Source: Streptomyces flaveolus (GTDB lineage Bacteria > Actinomycetota > Actinomycetes > Streptomycetales > Streptomycetaceae). From it: 64,000 bases of DNA. Where the stretch lies: assembly GCF_000716535.1 (NCBI RefSeq), contig NZ_JNWV01000036.1:186001-250000 (forward strand), in the 5' to 3' direction. Below the pieces are notes generated by a model, which was given only the letters and a program-made list of their open reading frames with translations, was not told the DNA's origin and did no database searches. Of this stretch, positions 28,101 through 36,098 are shown piece after piece. Numbering within the stretch: position 1 is the stretch's first letter; every line of letters starts with the position of its first letter. Made by a program: the position numbers and the translations under genes.

Positions 28101-28735
28101 ACCTCGACGTGGCGGGCGGGGCGTACCAGGCGCTCCAGGAAGACCCCGGCCGACCCGAAGTTGGACTCGGCGAGGGCGGCGACGCGGGCGAAGGCGTCGC
28201 GCACCTCGTCCGCGGTGGCGCAGGCCTGCATGCCGATGCCGCCGCCACCGCCGGTGGCCTTGACCATCACGGGCAGCCCGATCGACCCGGCCGCGGTGAC
28301 GGCCTCCTCCGCGGTCGCGAGCAGCTCGGTACCGGTCAGCAGCGGGACTCCGGCCGCCTTGGCCAGGGCGCGGGCGGTGTGCTTCTCGCCGAAGGCGGTG
28401 ATCTGGTCGGCGGTCGGTCCCGCGAAACGCAGTCCGGTCTCCTCCACGGCACGGGCGAAGGCGGTGTTCTCGGAGAGGAAGCCGTAGCCGGGGTGGATGA
28501 TGCCGGCGCCGTGCGCGAGCGCGGCCTCGATGATCGCGTCGCCGCGCAGATACGACTCCCGGGCCGGCGCCGGCCCCAGACGGACCGCTTGGTCGGCCTC
28601 GCGCACGTGCGGGGCGGCCCGGTCGGCGTCGGAGAACACGGCGACGGTGCCCAGGCCCATCTTCCGGGCGGTACGGATGACACGTCGGGCGATCTCACCG
28701 CGGTTGGCGACGAGAACGACGGTGGGGCGGGTCAC
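25139..28735 (-). CDS. Urea/guanidine carboxylase (biotin-dependent)
   Basis: 1198 residues from GTG 28735, which overlaps the upstream stop (GTGA). Domains in order: biotin carboxylase (VLVANRGEIARRVIR, ATP-grasp GGGGIGM, EMKPRLQVEH-type EVNTRLQVEHPVTE); the AHS2 and AHS1 carboxyltransferase domains (DLPGRLGYWHVGVPPSGPFD; later YGPMVLDLGLRMRVHALQ and GGYQFVGRTVQIWN); and a C-terminal biotinyl domain with WLEAMKMESK, Lys1163 being the biotinylation site. Annotated classically as urea carboxylase. Enzymes in operons with two DUF1989 genes have been shown in other bacteria to prefer guanidine, giving carboxyguanidine. That preference is inferred here from context only. Confidence 0.94.
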   Translation of the reverse strand: MTRPTVVLVANRGEIARRVIRTARKMGLGTVAVFSDADRAAPHVREADQAVRLGPAPARESYLRGDAIIEAALAHGAGIIHPGYGFLSENTAFARAVEETGLRFAGPTADQITAFGEKHTARALAKAAGVPLLTGTELLATAEEAVTAAGSIGLPVMVKATGGGGGIGMQACATADEVRDAFARVAALAESNFGSAGVFLERLVRPARHVEVQVFGDGTGRIAVIGDRDCSLQRRNQKVIEEAPAPALPAHVRALLHDSSRRLLASVGYRGAGTVEFVYDPLREEAAFLEVNTRLQVEHPVTEQAYGVDLVELMLTLARDGAVDDAVFTREWTPTGHAVEARVYAEDPGRDSQPSSGLITRAAFPGQGADGMPGVRVDGFAETGLEVSPYYDPMLAKVIAQGHTRDAAFDVLGSALAASRVDGVVTNLGLLRALTVREEVREAVHSTSTLATTGDPDPRIDVLVPGAMTTVQDLPGRLGYWHVGVPPSGPFDPVSFAEANLAVGNPSEAPALEVTAGGLTLRFSDATVVAVTGAPVPVTVDGTAAALWEPVPVPAGATLVLGPCHGPGLRSYVAVRGGIDVPEYLGSASTFTLGGFGGHGGRALLAGDVLRPGAATTAAGGPTPIERRPAITQHWRIGVTEGPHAAPEFFTREDIDALYATDYQVHHNSARTGIRLIGPKPRWARQDGGEAGLHPSNIHDTPYAVGALDFTGDTPIVLGPDGPSLGGFVCPAVVASGELWKLGQLRPGDTVRFVPVREAEAAALDARRASPALISSGGDGDDGVLGRLQATHDRPDVTYRRDGDDNVLVEYGPMVLDLGLRMRVHALQETLATHAPDGIIDITPGIRSLQIHTDARRLKARDLTALLRELEDEVPPTSELVVPSRTVRLPLSWDDPATRLAIERYMAGVRDDAPWCPWNIEFIRRVNGLESADDVYRTVFDASYLVLGLGDVYLGAPVATPLDPRHRLVTTKYNPARTWTAENSVGIGGAYLCIYGMEGPGGYQFVGRTVQIWNRFRKGGLFQDSPWALRFFDRIEWYPVTAEELLELRAETDAGRGAFDTEEGAFSIAEYNAFLAANSGSIAAFRERQSAAFEEEKERWRASGEFDRDDDPRPPAADSAALTVPDGTVAVTAPFTATVWQTVAEPGAAVAEGDPILWLEAMKMESKVGAPAAGTLMEIYVKPGEQVAPGQILAAVRI

Positions 28736-29748
28736 GCGGCGTCCTCCGAGGTGGTGCGGGCGGTGTGCGGGCACGGTGGGGCGAACACGCCGAGGCCAAC
28801 GGGGGCCGCCGGGTCCGGGCCCCCGGCCACCGGCCCTTCCCTGCCCGGACCACCCGCAGCTGGGCCGGCCCGACCTGGGCCATCCCCACCGGGGCCAGTT
28901 CCACCTGGGCCACCGACAACCGGGCCACCCCCATCCGGGCCGGCCTCACCCGGACCACCCCCCACCAGCCCACCCCCGTCCCGGCCGCCCGGCTGGTCGC
29001 CCCCCGTCGGGTCCGTGACGATCATGCGCAGCGGGGTCGGGTTGAAGTCGTTGCACGGGTTGTTCATCTGGGGGCAGTTGGAGACGATCACCAGGACGTC
29101 CATGTCGGCGCGCACCGCGACCCGGCGGCCCGGTGCGGACATGCCGTCCACGATGCCCAGCGCGCCGTCCGCCTCGACGGGCACGTTCATGAACCAGTTG
29201 AGGTTGGAGACGAGGTCGCGCACCCCCAGGCCGCGTCGGCCGGCCTCGGCGAGGAAGTTCTCGCGGCAGCCGTGCTGGAACATCACGTGGTGGCCGTAGC
29301 GCAGGGTGTTGGACTCCTTGCCGCAGGCGCCGCCGATGGTGTCCTGGCGGTCGATCTCGTTGGCCACGACGGTCATCAGCGGGCGCCCCTCGTCGCTGCG
29401 CAGCACGGTCCCCGTGCGCACGTAGGCGTTGCCCTGCCAGGCCAGGGTGTCAGGGACGCTGTAGCGCTCCCCGGGATCGGCGGCGTTGTAGAGCAGACAG
29501 TCGGCCGACTGGTTCCCGCCGACGTCGACGATGGTCAGGACGTGTCCCTTCGCCACCACCGCCGACCACGGCGCGTTGGGGGCCACCACCTCGTCCAGGA
29601 CGACGGCGCCCTCGACCAGGCTCGTTCCCCAGTCCAGGGCAGAGCCTTCCGCGTACACGGTGCCCACCGGCACGGTGGAGGCGAGGGTGCCGCCCGCGGC
29701 GGTCGGACGGGTGATCGGTGTGTTCTCGGTCCGAGTCGTGGTCGCCAT
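28732..29748 (-). CDS. DUF1989 protein (UAAP2-type, carboxyguanidine deiminase subunit) with Gly/Pro-rich tail
   Basis: 338 residues from ATG 29748, 1 nt after the preceding stop. The core (about 25-255) is a DUF1989 cupin-like domain: VLDEVVAPNAPWSAVV, VDVGGNQSADCLLYNA, GGACGKESNTLRYG, CRENFL and VSNCPQMNNPCNDFNPTP. Relatives stop near residue 230-250. Here an extra 80-residue Gly/Pro/Asp-rich segment follows before the stop, which overlaps the carboxylase start. The paired DUF1989 proteins, formerly urea-amidolyase-associated proteins, form a carboxyguanidine deiminase in characterised systems. The tail is unusual and its function unknown. Confidence 0.88.
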   Translation of the reverse strand: MATTTRTENTPITRPTAAGGTLASTVPVGTVYAEGSALDWGTSLVEGAVVLDEVVAPNAPWSAVVAKGHVLTIVDVGGNQSADCLLYNAADPGERYSVPDTLAWQGNAYVRTGTVLRSDEGRPLMTVVANEIDRQDTIGGACGKESNTLRYGHHVMFQHGCRENFLAEAGRRGLGVRDLVSNLNWFMNVPVEADGALGIVDGMSAPGRRVAVRADMDVLVIVSNCPQMNNPCNDFNPTPLRMIVTDPTGGDQPGGRDGGGLVGGGPGEAGPDGGGPVVGGPGGTGPGGDGPGRAGPAAGGPGREGPVAGGPDPAAPVGLGVFAPPCPHTARTTSEDAA

Positions 29749-29749
29749 G

Positions 29750-30703
29750 TCACAGCCCCCTGGCTTCGCAGTAGTCGGCGGTGTTGAGGTACGCCCGGTG
29801 CAGTTCCGGCGTGGCGGTGAACCGCGGTTCGTCCGGGCCGGTCGGCTCGCCGCGCCAGGCGTGCACCCGCAGCGGCCCGACGACATAGCCGGGCCGCGGG
29901 TCCAGCGGGTGGGCGACATTGGCGACCAGCACCAACAGGGGCAGTTCCGCGACGAGTTCGACATACGTGCCCGGACCGGCGCTGCCCTGCCAGGCGAGGG
30001 TGCCGTCCGCCTCGACGCGTACGCCCTGGAAGAAGGAGACGCCGGGCGGCAGATCGCGGCGGCTCAGACCGTGCTTGGCGGCGGCCTTGAGGAAGAGTCC
30101 GCGGCCGGACGGCGACGGCCCCTCGGGGCGGGCGTCACCGTACTTGCGTGCGTTCCACGCGTCGGTGCTCGTACCGCAGAAGGCGTCGTGCCGGCCGGAG
30201 GAGTCACCGCTGACCACGGCCAGGATCCGGCCGTCGCCGGACAGCAACGGGTGGTTCTCGCCCAGGTACGCCTGCCACGGGATCTTCTGGGTGTCGGCGA
30301 CGTTGAGCCGCTCGACGGGCTCCAGCGCGTTGAAGAGCAGCAGGTGGGCACAGGCGTCACCGGTCGGGTCGTCGAAGCGCAGCCGGGTGCCGCGGGCGAG
30401 GACCTTGTGGGTGTAGCCGCCGGGTGCCACCGTCTCCGCCCACACGAGGGCGGCCGGGTCCACCCCCGGCGGGCAGCACGGGCTGCCGGACGCGGGCAGG
30501 TACGGCATCCACGTGCCGGCCTGCCCGCCCTGCGCGCGGGCGTCGACGCGGGCACTGCGGACGCTGTCGGTCAGGTGCAGATCCCGGACCCGGGCGGCGG
30601 CCCGCCCCTCGGTCGGTTGTCCGGAGAGCGGGGCGATGAGCGGTGCGGTGGGGTGCTGGTCGCACGGCGGCGCGCCGGCCGTCGACCCTTCGGCCGTGTT
30701 CAT
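29750..30703 (-). CDS. DUF1989 protein (UAAP1-type, carboxyguanidine deiminase subunit)
   Basis: 317 residues from ATG 30703, with GGGA 7 nt upstream; ATG 30736 in the same frame lacks a good site. Core features: AETVAPGGYTHKVLARGTRL, ACAHLLLFNALEPVERLNVAD, SSGRHDAFCG and PGVSFFQGVRVEADG. It is the longer partner of the downstream DUF1989 gene, and together they are expected to deiminate carboxyguanidine to allophanate. It is the second gene of the operon, 92 nt after the permease. Confidence 0.88.
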   Translation of the reverse strand: MNTAEGSTAGAPPCDQHPTAPLIAPLSGQPTEGRAAARVRDLHLTDSVRSARVDARAQGGQAGTWMPYLPASGSPCCPPGVDPAALVWAETVAPGGYTHKVLARGTRLRFDDPTGDACAHLLLFNALEPVERLNVADTQKIPWQAYLGENHPLLSGDGRILAVVSGDSSGRHDAFCGTSTDAWNARKYGDARPEGPSPSGRGLFLKAAAKHGLSRRDLPPGVSFFQGVRVEADGTLAWQGSAGPGTYVELVAELPLLVLVANVAHPLDPRPGYVVGPLRVHAWRGEPTGPDEPRFTATPELHRAYLNTADYCEARGL

Positions 30704-30795
30704 GGATGTCCCGTCATCCTCTCGTCGGTGAGTCATCTGTACGTCGGGCGATCAGGTGGTCGGGCGATCAGGCGGTCGGCGGTGGGCAGTCGGGG

Positions 30796-32400
30796 TCACG
30801 CCGGCTCGGTGACGGTCCGGGCCGCGGCCGGCGGCTCGACGTGCGTGTGGGGTACGTGCCTCAGCTCGATACGGCGGTGCAGCCGGCGGACGAGGAAGTA
30901 GCCGGCGCCGGCGGCCAGGCTCAGCCCGATGAACAGCGGGGCGCTCCACCGCAGCCACCATGTCCCGCCGGTGAGGTCGTAGATCTCCGGGCGGGGCCAG
31001 GCCAGGTTGACCGTCATGCCCGTCTGGTACAGCACGGCGAGCGTGTTGACCGCGATCCCCCGACGGCCCAGCGAGAACAGCGGCCGGCCGGTCTCGTCGA
31101 CGCCGCCGGGGAGGCCGCCGGTGCGCCGGTGCCGGATCCGGGTGATCAGCAGCGGCAGCGTCACGCCCAGATAGGCCAGGTACAGCATGGCGATGCAGAG
31201 GCTGGAGAGGGCGGTGAAGATCGCCGACTGGCGGACGTTGACCAGCAGGGCGATCGCGGCGCCCACGCCCACGACGACCGACGCGACGACCGGTGTGCCG
31301 GTACGGGCGGAGACCTTGCCGAGGTGCCGGTGGAACGGCAAGGCGCCCTCGCGCGCCATGGAGTACATCATCCGGGCGCCGGAGCTCTGCACGGCCAGGG
31401 TGCAGGCGAACACGGCTACCGCGACGCAGCACAGCAGCAGTCGGCCCAGGACGCCGCCGAGCCGGTCGGTGAGCACCCAGGCCAGGCCGCCGGCGGCGAG
31501 CTTGCCGTCGGTCAGGCTGGGCGCCGCCAGCAGCCCCGCGAGGATCAGCAGCGCCCCGCCGACACCGGAGGTGATCAGCGCCCGCAGGATGGTCCGGGGG
31601 GTGGTCCGGCGCGGGCTGTGGGTCTCCTCCGCCAGTTCTCCCGCCGAGTCGAAGCCGACCATGACGTACGCGGCCATCAGCGAGGAGGCGAGGAAGGCAC
31701 CGGCGTAGCCGCCGTGGCCGGACCAGCCGGTGTCGTGGAGCACGGCCTGCGGGCCCCGCTCGGGCAGGAAGAAGAGCACCAGCACCAGCACGACCACGCC
31801 GATGATCTCGACGGTGACGCCGAAGCTGGTGGCGGCGGCCATCTGGCGTATGCCAAGGATGTTCACCACGGTGGTGACCACCAGCAGCAGGCAGCCCAGC
31901 AGGACCGCGTTCCGCGCGCCGGTCGGGGAGCCGAGCGAGGGATCTGCGCCCGGCCCGCCGACGAGCTGGAAGCCGGACCAGATGCCCGGCAGCACCGCCT
32001 GCGCCGCGATCGCTGCCGCCGCGACCGTCAAAATCTGTCCGATGATCATGATCCAGCCGGTGAACCAGCCCGCCGTGGTGCCGGCGAGCCGGCTCGACCA
32101 CTGGTAGATCGCCCCGGATATGGGCCAGCGCGCCGCCAGCTCGGCGAAGCAGAGCGCGACCAGCAACTGGCCCGCGAAGACCAGCGGCCAGGTCCAGAAG
32201 AAGGCCGCGCCGCCGAGGCCGTAGCCGAGGCCGAAGAGCTGGAAGACGGTAGTGAGGATGGACACGAAGGAGAAGCCCGCGGCGAAGGACGCGAAGCCGC
32301 CGACTCCGCGGCGAAGTTCCTGCTGGTAGCCGACGTCGGCGGGACTGGTCGTGACGTCACCGTCAGGGCGCTGCCGAGCGACGAATTCGGGCCGGCTCAT
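30796..32400 (-). CDS. APC-family permease of the urea/guanidine operon
   Basis: 534 residues, ATG 32400 with GGAGGTG 7 nt upstream. Twelve hydrophobic segments and APC-superfamily marks: GVGGFASFAAGFSFVSILTT in helix 1, AELAARWPISGAIYQW, and GFDSAGELAEETHSPRRTTP. Members of this subfamily head urea-carboxylase operons and are predicted to import the nitrogen substrate (urea, guanidine or an amino-acid-like amine). As the first gene of a five-gene operon with a palindromic operator just upstream, its promoter should drive the set. Confidence 0.9.
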   Translation of the reverse strand: MSRPEFVARQRPDGDVTTSPADVGYQQELRRGVGGFASFAAGFSFVSILTTVFQLFGLGYGLGGAAFFWTWPLVFAGQLLVALCFAELAARWPISGAIYQWSSRLAGTTAGWFTGWIMIIGQILTVAAAAIAAQAVLPGIWSGFQLVGGPGADPSLGSPTGARNAVLLGCLLLVVTTVVNILGIRQMAAATSFGVTVEIIGVVVLVLVLFFLPERGPQAVLHDTGWSGHGGYAGAFLASSLMAAYVMVGFDSAGELAEETHSPRRTTPRTILRALITSGVGGALLILAGLLAAPSLTDGKLAAGGLAWVLTDRLGGVLGRLLLCCVAVAVFACTLAVQSSGARMMYSMAREGALPFHRHLGKVSARTGTPVVASVVVGVGAAIALLVNVRQSAIFTALSSLCIAMLYLAYLGVTLPLLITRIRHRRTGGLPGGVDETGRPLFSLGRRGIAVNTLAVLYQTGMTVNLAWPRPEIYDLTGGTWWLRWSAPLFIGLSLAAGAGYFLVRRLHRRIELRHVPHTHVEPPAAARTVTEPA

Positions 32401-32426
32401 CGCCGCACCTCCGATCGGTTGCGGTT

Positions 32427-32444
32427 ACCTGTCGTTTGACAGGT
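32427..32444 (-). promoter_or_regulatory. Palindromic operator candidate upstream of the permease
   Basis: ACCTGTC (32427-32433) and GACAGGT (32438-32444) form a perfect 7-bp dyad with a 4-nt spacer, centred 36 nt before the permease ATG, where a repressor would block transcription. The size fits a TetR operator. The operon's own TetR gene carries a matching half-site at its start. No guanidine riboswitch was recognised in this leader. Confidence 0.6.
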
Positions 32445-33042
32445 ATGGCGATGCTCGACCGCACCGGTCTCGCGCCCGAGTCCCGGGCGTTAACTTCCTG
32501 TATCCGGTGCCGCGTGCGGCGTGACCCGGTCAGTCGCCGCGAACCCGGCGCACATGCCACTGCGCGTACCGCTCGCCGGCTGAGGCAGGTCATGACCACG
32601 GCCGCGTGACCTTGCCACCGGTAGGGGCTACGGCCTTCCGACCGGCCTCGTCCTCGGGGCCGACGTCCCCCTTGTGAGTCCACGCCTCACTCCGCCGAGT
32701 GGCACGGGCAGCGAAGGCAGAGGTCGCTTGAGGCCGCAGGGCCGTCTCGGGGAAGCGGCGTGGGCCCTCGCGGGTGCAGCGGCTGAGTGCTGCCGACCGT
32801 ACCCGGCCTCCTGGGCCTCCGGTGTGGCCACGGGATTCGCTCGCGGATCATGCTGTGCTGTGCTGTGACCGGCTTCCATCCGCTGTGGCGCACCGCCCCG
32901 GCCCGTCCACCGCCACTGTGACTGGAGCGCTCCGGCACGGGGCGGGAAGGCGGTCACACGTTCCCCGGCACCTGGCAACAGACGACAACGCACCCGCGTG
33001 AGGGCAGCTGATGCGGAGGTGGCGGGTCCGGCCGCGAGGCGA
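32445..33042. other. 600-nt region without a recognised gene
   Basis: Upstream of the nitrogen operon promoter and before the relaxase fragment. Only overlapping low-information frames were seen. A GTTAAC-containing stretch near 32490 could belong to nitrogen control (GlnR-type) but is too weak to call. Confidence 0.35.
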
Positions 33043-33388
33043 TCAGCCTCAGCAGGGTGTTCCGGCGGCCTGGGACTTGCGGGCGCCGGAAAGACCACGG
33101 CGATGAAGCTGGTGGCCAAGGCGGTGGATGCGGCCGGCGGACGGCTGATCCCGCTCGCACCGTCCTCCCGCGCGGCGAAAGTCCTCGGCGACGACCTCCA
33201 GCGGCGCGCCCACACCCTGCACTCCTGGCTGCACCAGCACGGCCGGCTCGGCCGGGCCGGCCAAGGCGAAGCGGCCGGCAAGGACTTCCAACTACGCTGA
33301 GGCGACGTCGTCGTGGTCGATGAGGCGGGCATGGCCGGCACCCTCTGCTCGATCGAATCCTCGCCGACGCGGCGGCCGCCGGGGCGGG
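33043..33388 (+). pseudogene. MobF relaxase/TraA helicase fragment
   Basis: Contains Walker A GLAGAGKTTAMK, GGRLIPLAPSSRAAKVLGDD and the LHSWLH segment. An in-frame TGA at 33298-33300 is followed in the same frame by VVVDEAGMAGT (Walker B), and then in another frame by LLDRILADAAAAGA. This is the helicase core of a MobF/TrwC-type conjugative relaxase, cut at both ends and carrying a stop and a frameshift. It marks an old conjugative element. Confidence 0.72.
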
Positions 33389-33768
33389 ACGACCGTTCCA
33401 ACCGCTCGCTGAACGCCGAGTGGGTGGAGCTCACCAACGACTCGCGGCGGGCGGTGAACCTGGACGGCTGGACCCTCGCGGACGAGGACGGCCACACCTA
33501 CACGTTTGACCACTACCGGCTGAGCGGCCGCGCGACCGTCCGTGTCCACACCGGCATCGGCCGCGACAACAGGACGGACCTGTACCAGGACCGGCGGGCG
33601 TACGTGTGGGACAACCACTCCGACACCGCGACCCTGCGCAATCACCGTGACCGGTTTGTCGACGAGGTGTCCTGGGGCTACGACCGCGACCACCGCGGCG
33701 ACGACCGGCGCTACCGTGGTGACCACCGCGGTGACGGCTGGCGTCACGGCGGTGACCACCGCCACTGA
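33388..33768 (+). pseudogene. Lamin-tail-domain protein, 5'-truncated
   Basis: About 126 residues continue directly from the relaxase debris: RSNRSLNAEWVELTND, AVNLDGWTLADEDGHTYTFD, VRVHTGIGRDN, TDLYQDRRAYVWDN and FVDEVSWG, the complete lamin-tail (LTD) core. A His/Arg/Gly-rich tail follows. Streptomyces LTD proteins normally have a signal peptide; here the 5' end is replaced by the relaxase fragment, with a junction near 33385. An internal GTG could still allow cytoplasmic translation. Confidence 0.65.
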
Positions 33769-34171
33769 CCTCACGCGGCGGTAGATGACGCCGGCCCATG
33801 GGCCGGACGCCGTCGACGGTGGGTCGCCTCGTGCGGGGGCGGCCCACCTTGCGTACGCGTGTGGCGGGGTCAGCAGGGTGGGGGAGCCGTCCCATCCCAC
33901 TCGGTTGCTTGCCGACGTTCCGGGCCGGTGTCCGGTGAGGGTGTCGCGATCGGACTCGGGGGCCGGCCGCGACACCCTCACTCTGGAGGGCATTCACAAC
34001 GCATACAGCGGGGTGCCCCTTGCCAGTGCACGTACACGGAGCCGAATGGGTGCTCTGATCACGGCCTTTTGCGTACGCCACGTGGGCGGGGCGCTGGTGT
34101 GCTGACACGGTGCGGGCCGTGGGTGACGTCCATAGGCTGGGGGTGCTCGGGGCGAGTAGGAAAGGTGTGCC
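33769..34171. other. 400-nt gap leading into the ku stub
   Basis: No gene recognised. The last 100 nt probably contain the old ku promoter, and a GGAAAGG site lies just before the ku ATG. Confidence 0.35.
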
Positions 34172-34291
34172 ATGCCCCGAGCGATCTGGTCCGGCGCGAT
34201 CTCCTTCGGCCTGGTCACTTCTCTGAACTACTGTAAGACGATCTCCAACTGGGGCTGTTGGGTAAGCCTGCGGCTGTGGGAACGAGACTGA
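34172..34291 (+). pseudogene. Ku protein, first 15 codons only
   Basis: ATG 34172 after a good ribosome-binding site opens MPRAIWSGAISFGLV, the almost invariant N-terminus of bacterial Ku. It then diverges into unrelated sequence and stops after 39 codons. Ku binds DNA ends in non-homologous end joining and is about 280-350 residues long, so this copy is dead. An ATP-dependent DNA ligase gene survives at 44.0 kb. Confidence 0.72.
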
Positions 34292-34293
34292 GC

Positions 34294-34530
34294 GCCGACG
34301 GCTGGCTGGAAGACACGCGGACGTCTTACGACACCGAGGACGCCAGTTATGCAGATATGACGCGGCACTCTTGGAAGAACACCCGAGGAGCGCGCTGTCC
34401 TGGCGTTGTTCGCGGAGAGGGTGCGCGACGGGGGCGGGGGACTGGTCGCTGACGTGGGCTGCGGGACGGGAAGGAGCACGGCTCACTTGTGTCAACTGGG
34501 CTTGGATGCGGTTGGCCACCCTCGACGGCT
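34294..34530 (+). pseudogene. Class I SAM methyltransferase, N-terminal remnant
   Basis: WLEDTRTSYDTEDASYADMT reads in one frame and then, after a shift near 34385, ALFAERVRDGGGGLVADVGC with GTGRSTAHLCQLGLDAVG. The second part is motif I (VADVGCGTG) of a SAM-dependent methyltransferase. The remaining two thirds are missing. Confidence 0.65.
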
Positions 34531-34613
34531 TCATCGCCGGCATCGGCCTCGCCCTAGACATCCCTACATCGTCCTGACCAGCCGAAGTCAGATAATGCTG
34601 TGCAGTCCGCCGG

Positions 34614-35405
34614 ATGGCAGGAGACGCTGGTGCAGTGAATCAGGTTCAGGAGATCGTGGGGCTGGTCGGCGGTGTGCTGGGCCAGGATGTCATCGGCACC
34701 TACCTCCACGGCTCCGCCGTGCTCGGTGGGCTCAGGCCGGCCAGCGACGTGGACGTGTTGGTCGTCTCCCGGCGGCCAATGGACGAACAGGATCGACGGG
34801 CACTCCTCGGTGGGCTGCTCCGGATCTCCGGCTCCCAAAACAAGGTCCGCCCGGTCGAGGTCACCGTGATCGTCCAGTCCGAGGTCCGGCCGTGGCGGTA
34901 CCCGCCGACCTGCGACTTCCTCTACGGCGAGTGGCTGCGTGCCGAGTACGAGGCCGGGGAGGTCCCCCAGGCTGAGCCGATGCCCGATCTGGCCCTGCTG
35001 ATCACCATGGCGCTGAACGGCGACCGCCCCCGCACTGGCCCCCGCCCCGCGCAGGTCCTCGACCCGGTTCCGCGGGCCGACCTGATCCGGGCGAGCGTGG
35101 CAGGTATCCCCGGCCTGCTCGACGGCCTGGACAGTGACACCCGCAACGTTCTGCTGACCTTCGCCCGAATCTGGACCACGCTCGCCACTGGCCAGATCAA
35201 GTCGAAGGACGCCGCTGCCGACTGGGCCCTCGCGCAGCTCCCGCCCGAGCATCGGCCCGCCCTCGAACACGCCAGGCAGCTCTATCTCAACTGCCCGTAC
35301 GCCGAGGAGAGCTGGAGCGATGCATTGCAGGCACAGGTGCGTCCGCATGTGGACCGCGTGCTCGCTGAGATCGACCGGCTGAGCACCCGAACCCCGCGGG
35401 TGTGA
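34614..35405 (+). CDS. AadA-like aminoglycoside adenylyltransferase family protein
   Basis: 263 residues from ATG 34614 (GTG 34635 also possible). Nucleotidyltransferase fold with YLHGSAVLGGLRPASDVDVL (GS...DVD metal-binding motif), a third acidic position in RPVEVTVI, and a C-terminal helical domain containing LLTFARIWTTLATGQIKSKD then AADWAL, the ANT(3'')/AadA hallmark. Length is typical. Such enzymes adenylylate streptomycin and spectinomycin. Chromosomal Streptomyces relatives have variable activity, so resistance is a prediction. Confidence 0.88.
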   Translation: MAGDAGAVNQVQEIVGLVGGVLGQDVIGTYLHGSAVLGGLRPASDVDVLVVSRRPMDEQDRRALLGGLLRISGSQNKVRPVEVTVIVQSEVRPWRYPPTCDFLYGEWLRAEYEAGEVPQAEPMPDLALLITMALNGDRPRTGPRPAQVLDPVPRADLIRASVAGIPGLLDGLDSDTRNVLLTFARIWTTLATGQIKSKDAAADWALAQLPPEHRPALEHARQLYLNCPYAEESWSDALQAQVRPHVDRVLAEIDRLSTRTPRV

Positions 35406-35639
35406 GGGCCGCTATCTCGGGTGTCAGGCCTGACGGTGGTCCTCCTGCGCCCTGCCGAGCCCTCCAGCAGGGAGTGAGCAGCCCGGCGGCGGCGACGTTG
35501 CCCACCGCACGCGACCAGGCTGGTCCAGTACCCGTCGCAAGGCGCACCTCACAGCCCTCGGCCAGGCCATGGCGGAGTGAACGCCGCGCCACGGGCGTCT
35601 CCTCGGCCCATCTCGTCACCCTGAAGCGCCGAACCCAGT

Positions 35640-35844
35640 AACCGAGCTCTTGGCGCACGTCCAGGTAGAAGCGCAGCCGGACGCCGGGCTCGCCAGGCGC
35701 CCCGGGCGTGGTGTCCGCGGTCGCGGTTGCCCACCGCCCGGCGAGCAGTTCCTGAACGGCGAAGGCGGTCTGGTCGTCACAGGCTGCGACCTAGACGACG
35801 GCCAGACCCGGCTCCGCCACGTGTACTACGCTGATCGGCTTCAT
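35640..35844 (-). pseudogene. DUF6207 protein with internal amber codon
   Basis: From ATG 35844: MKPISVVHVAEPGLAVV, then TAG, then in frame VAACDDQTAFAVQELLAGRW and PGEPGVRLRFYLDVRQELG. This is the short Streptomyces DUF6207 family (about 75 residues). The TAG replaces a codon that is usually Asp or Glu, and the normal stop is lost, so the frame runs on toward the adenylyltransferase tail. Probably dead. 35845-36098 shows nothing else. Confidence 0.55.
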
Positions 35845-36098
35845 GCCCGGCACCACGCGCCGGAGCCGCCCGTAGTTCTCCGCTTCTGGCGGTGTTCACC
35901 CGACCGAGTAGGTCAGCTCATGGCGACGACGTCGGCGGTGCCAGCCGTGCTCGGGTGAGCTCCGAGAAGGCTTCGATACGGGCGCGTGGTGCCTTACGAG
36001 TGAGAGCGAGTGATCGCCGTGGGGGTCCAGGCAGGGGCCGAGCGAGCGCGGACGGCATTCACGCTGGACTGCGGACGGCAGGACGGGCAGGACGAACG

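Noticed and set aside
32445..32660. Guanidine riboswitch upstream of the permease
   Set aside because: No recognisable guanidine-I core and no paired ACGR-loop hairpins; the hairpin-like palindrome fits an operator better.
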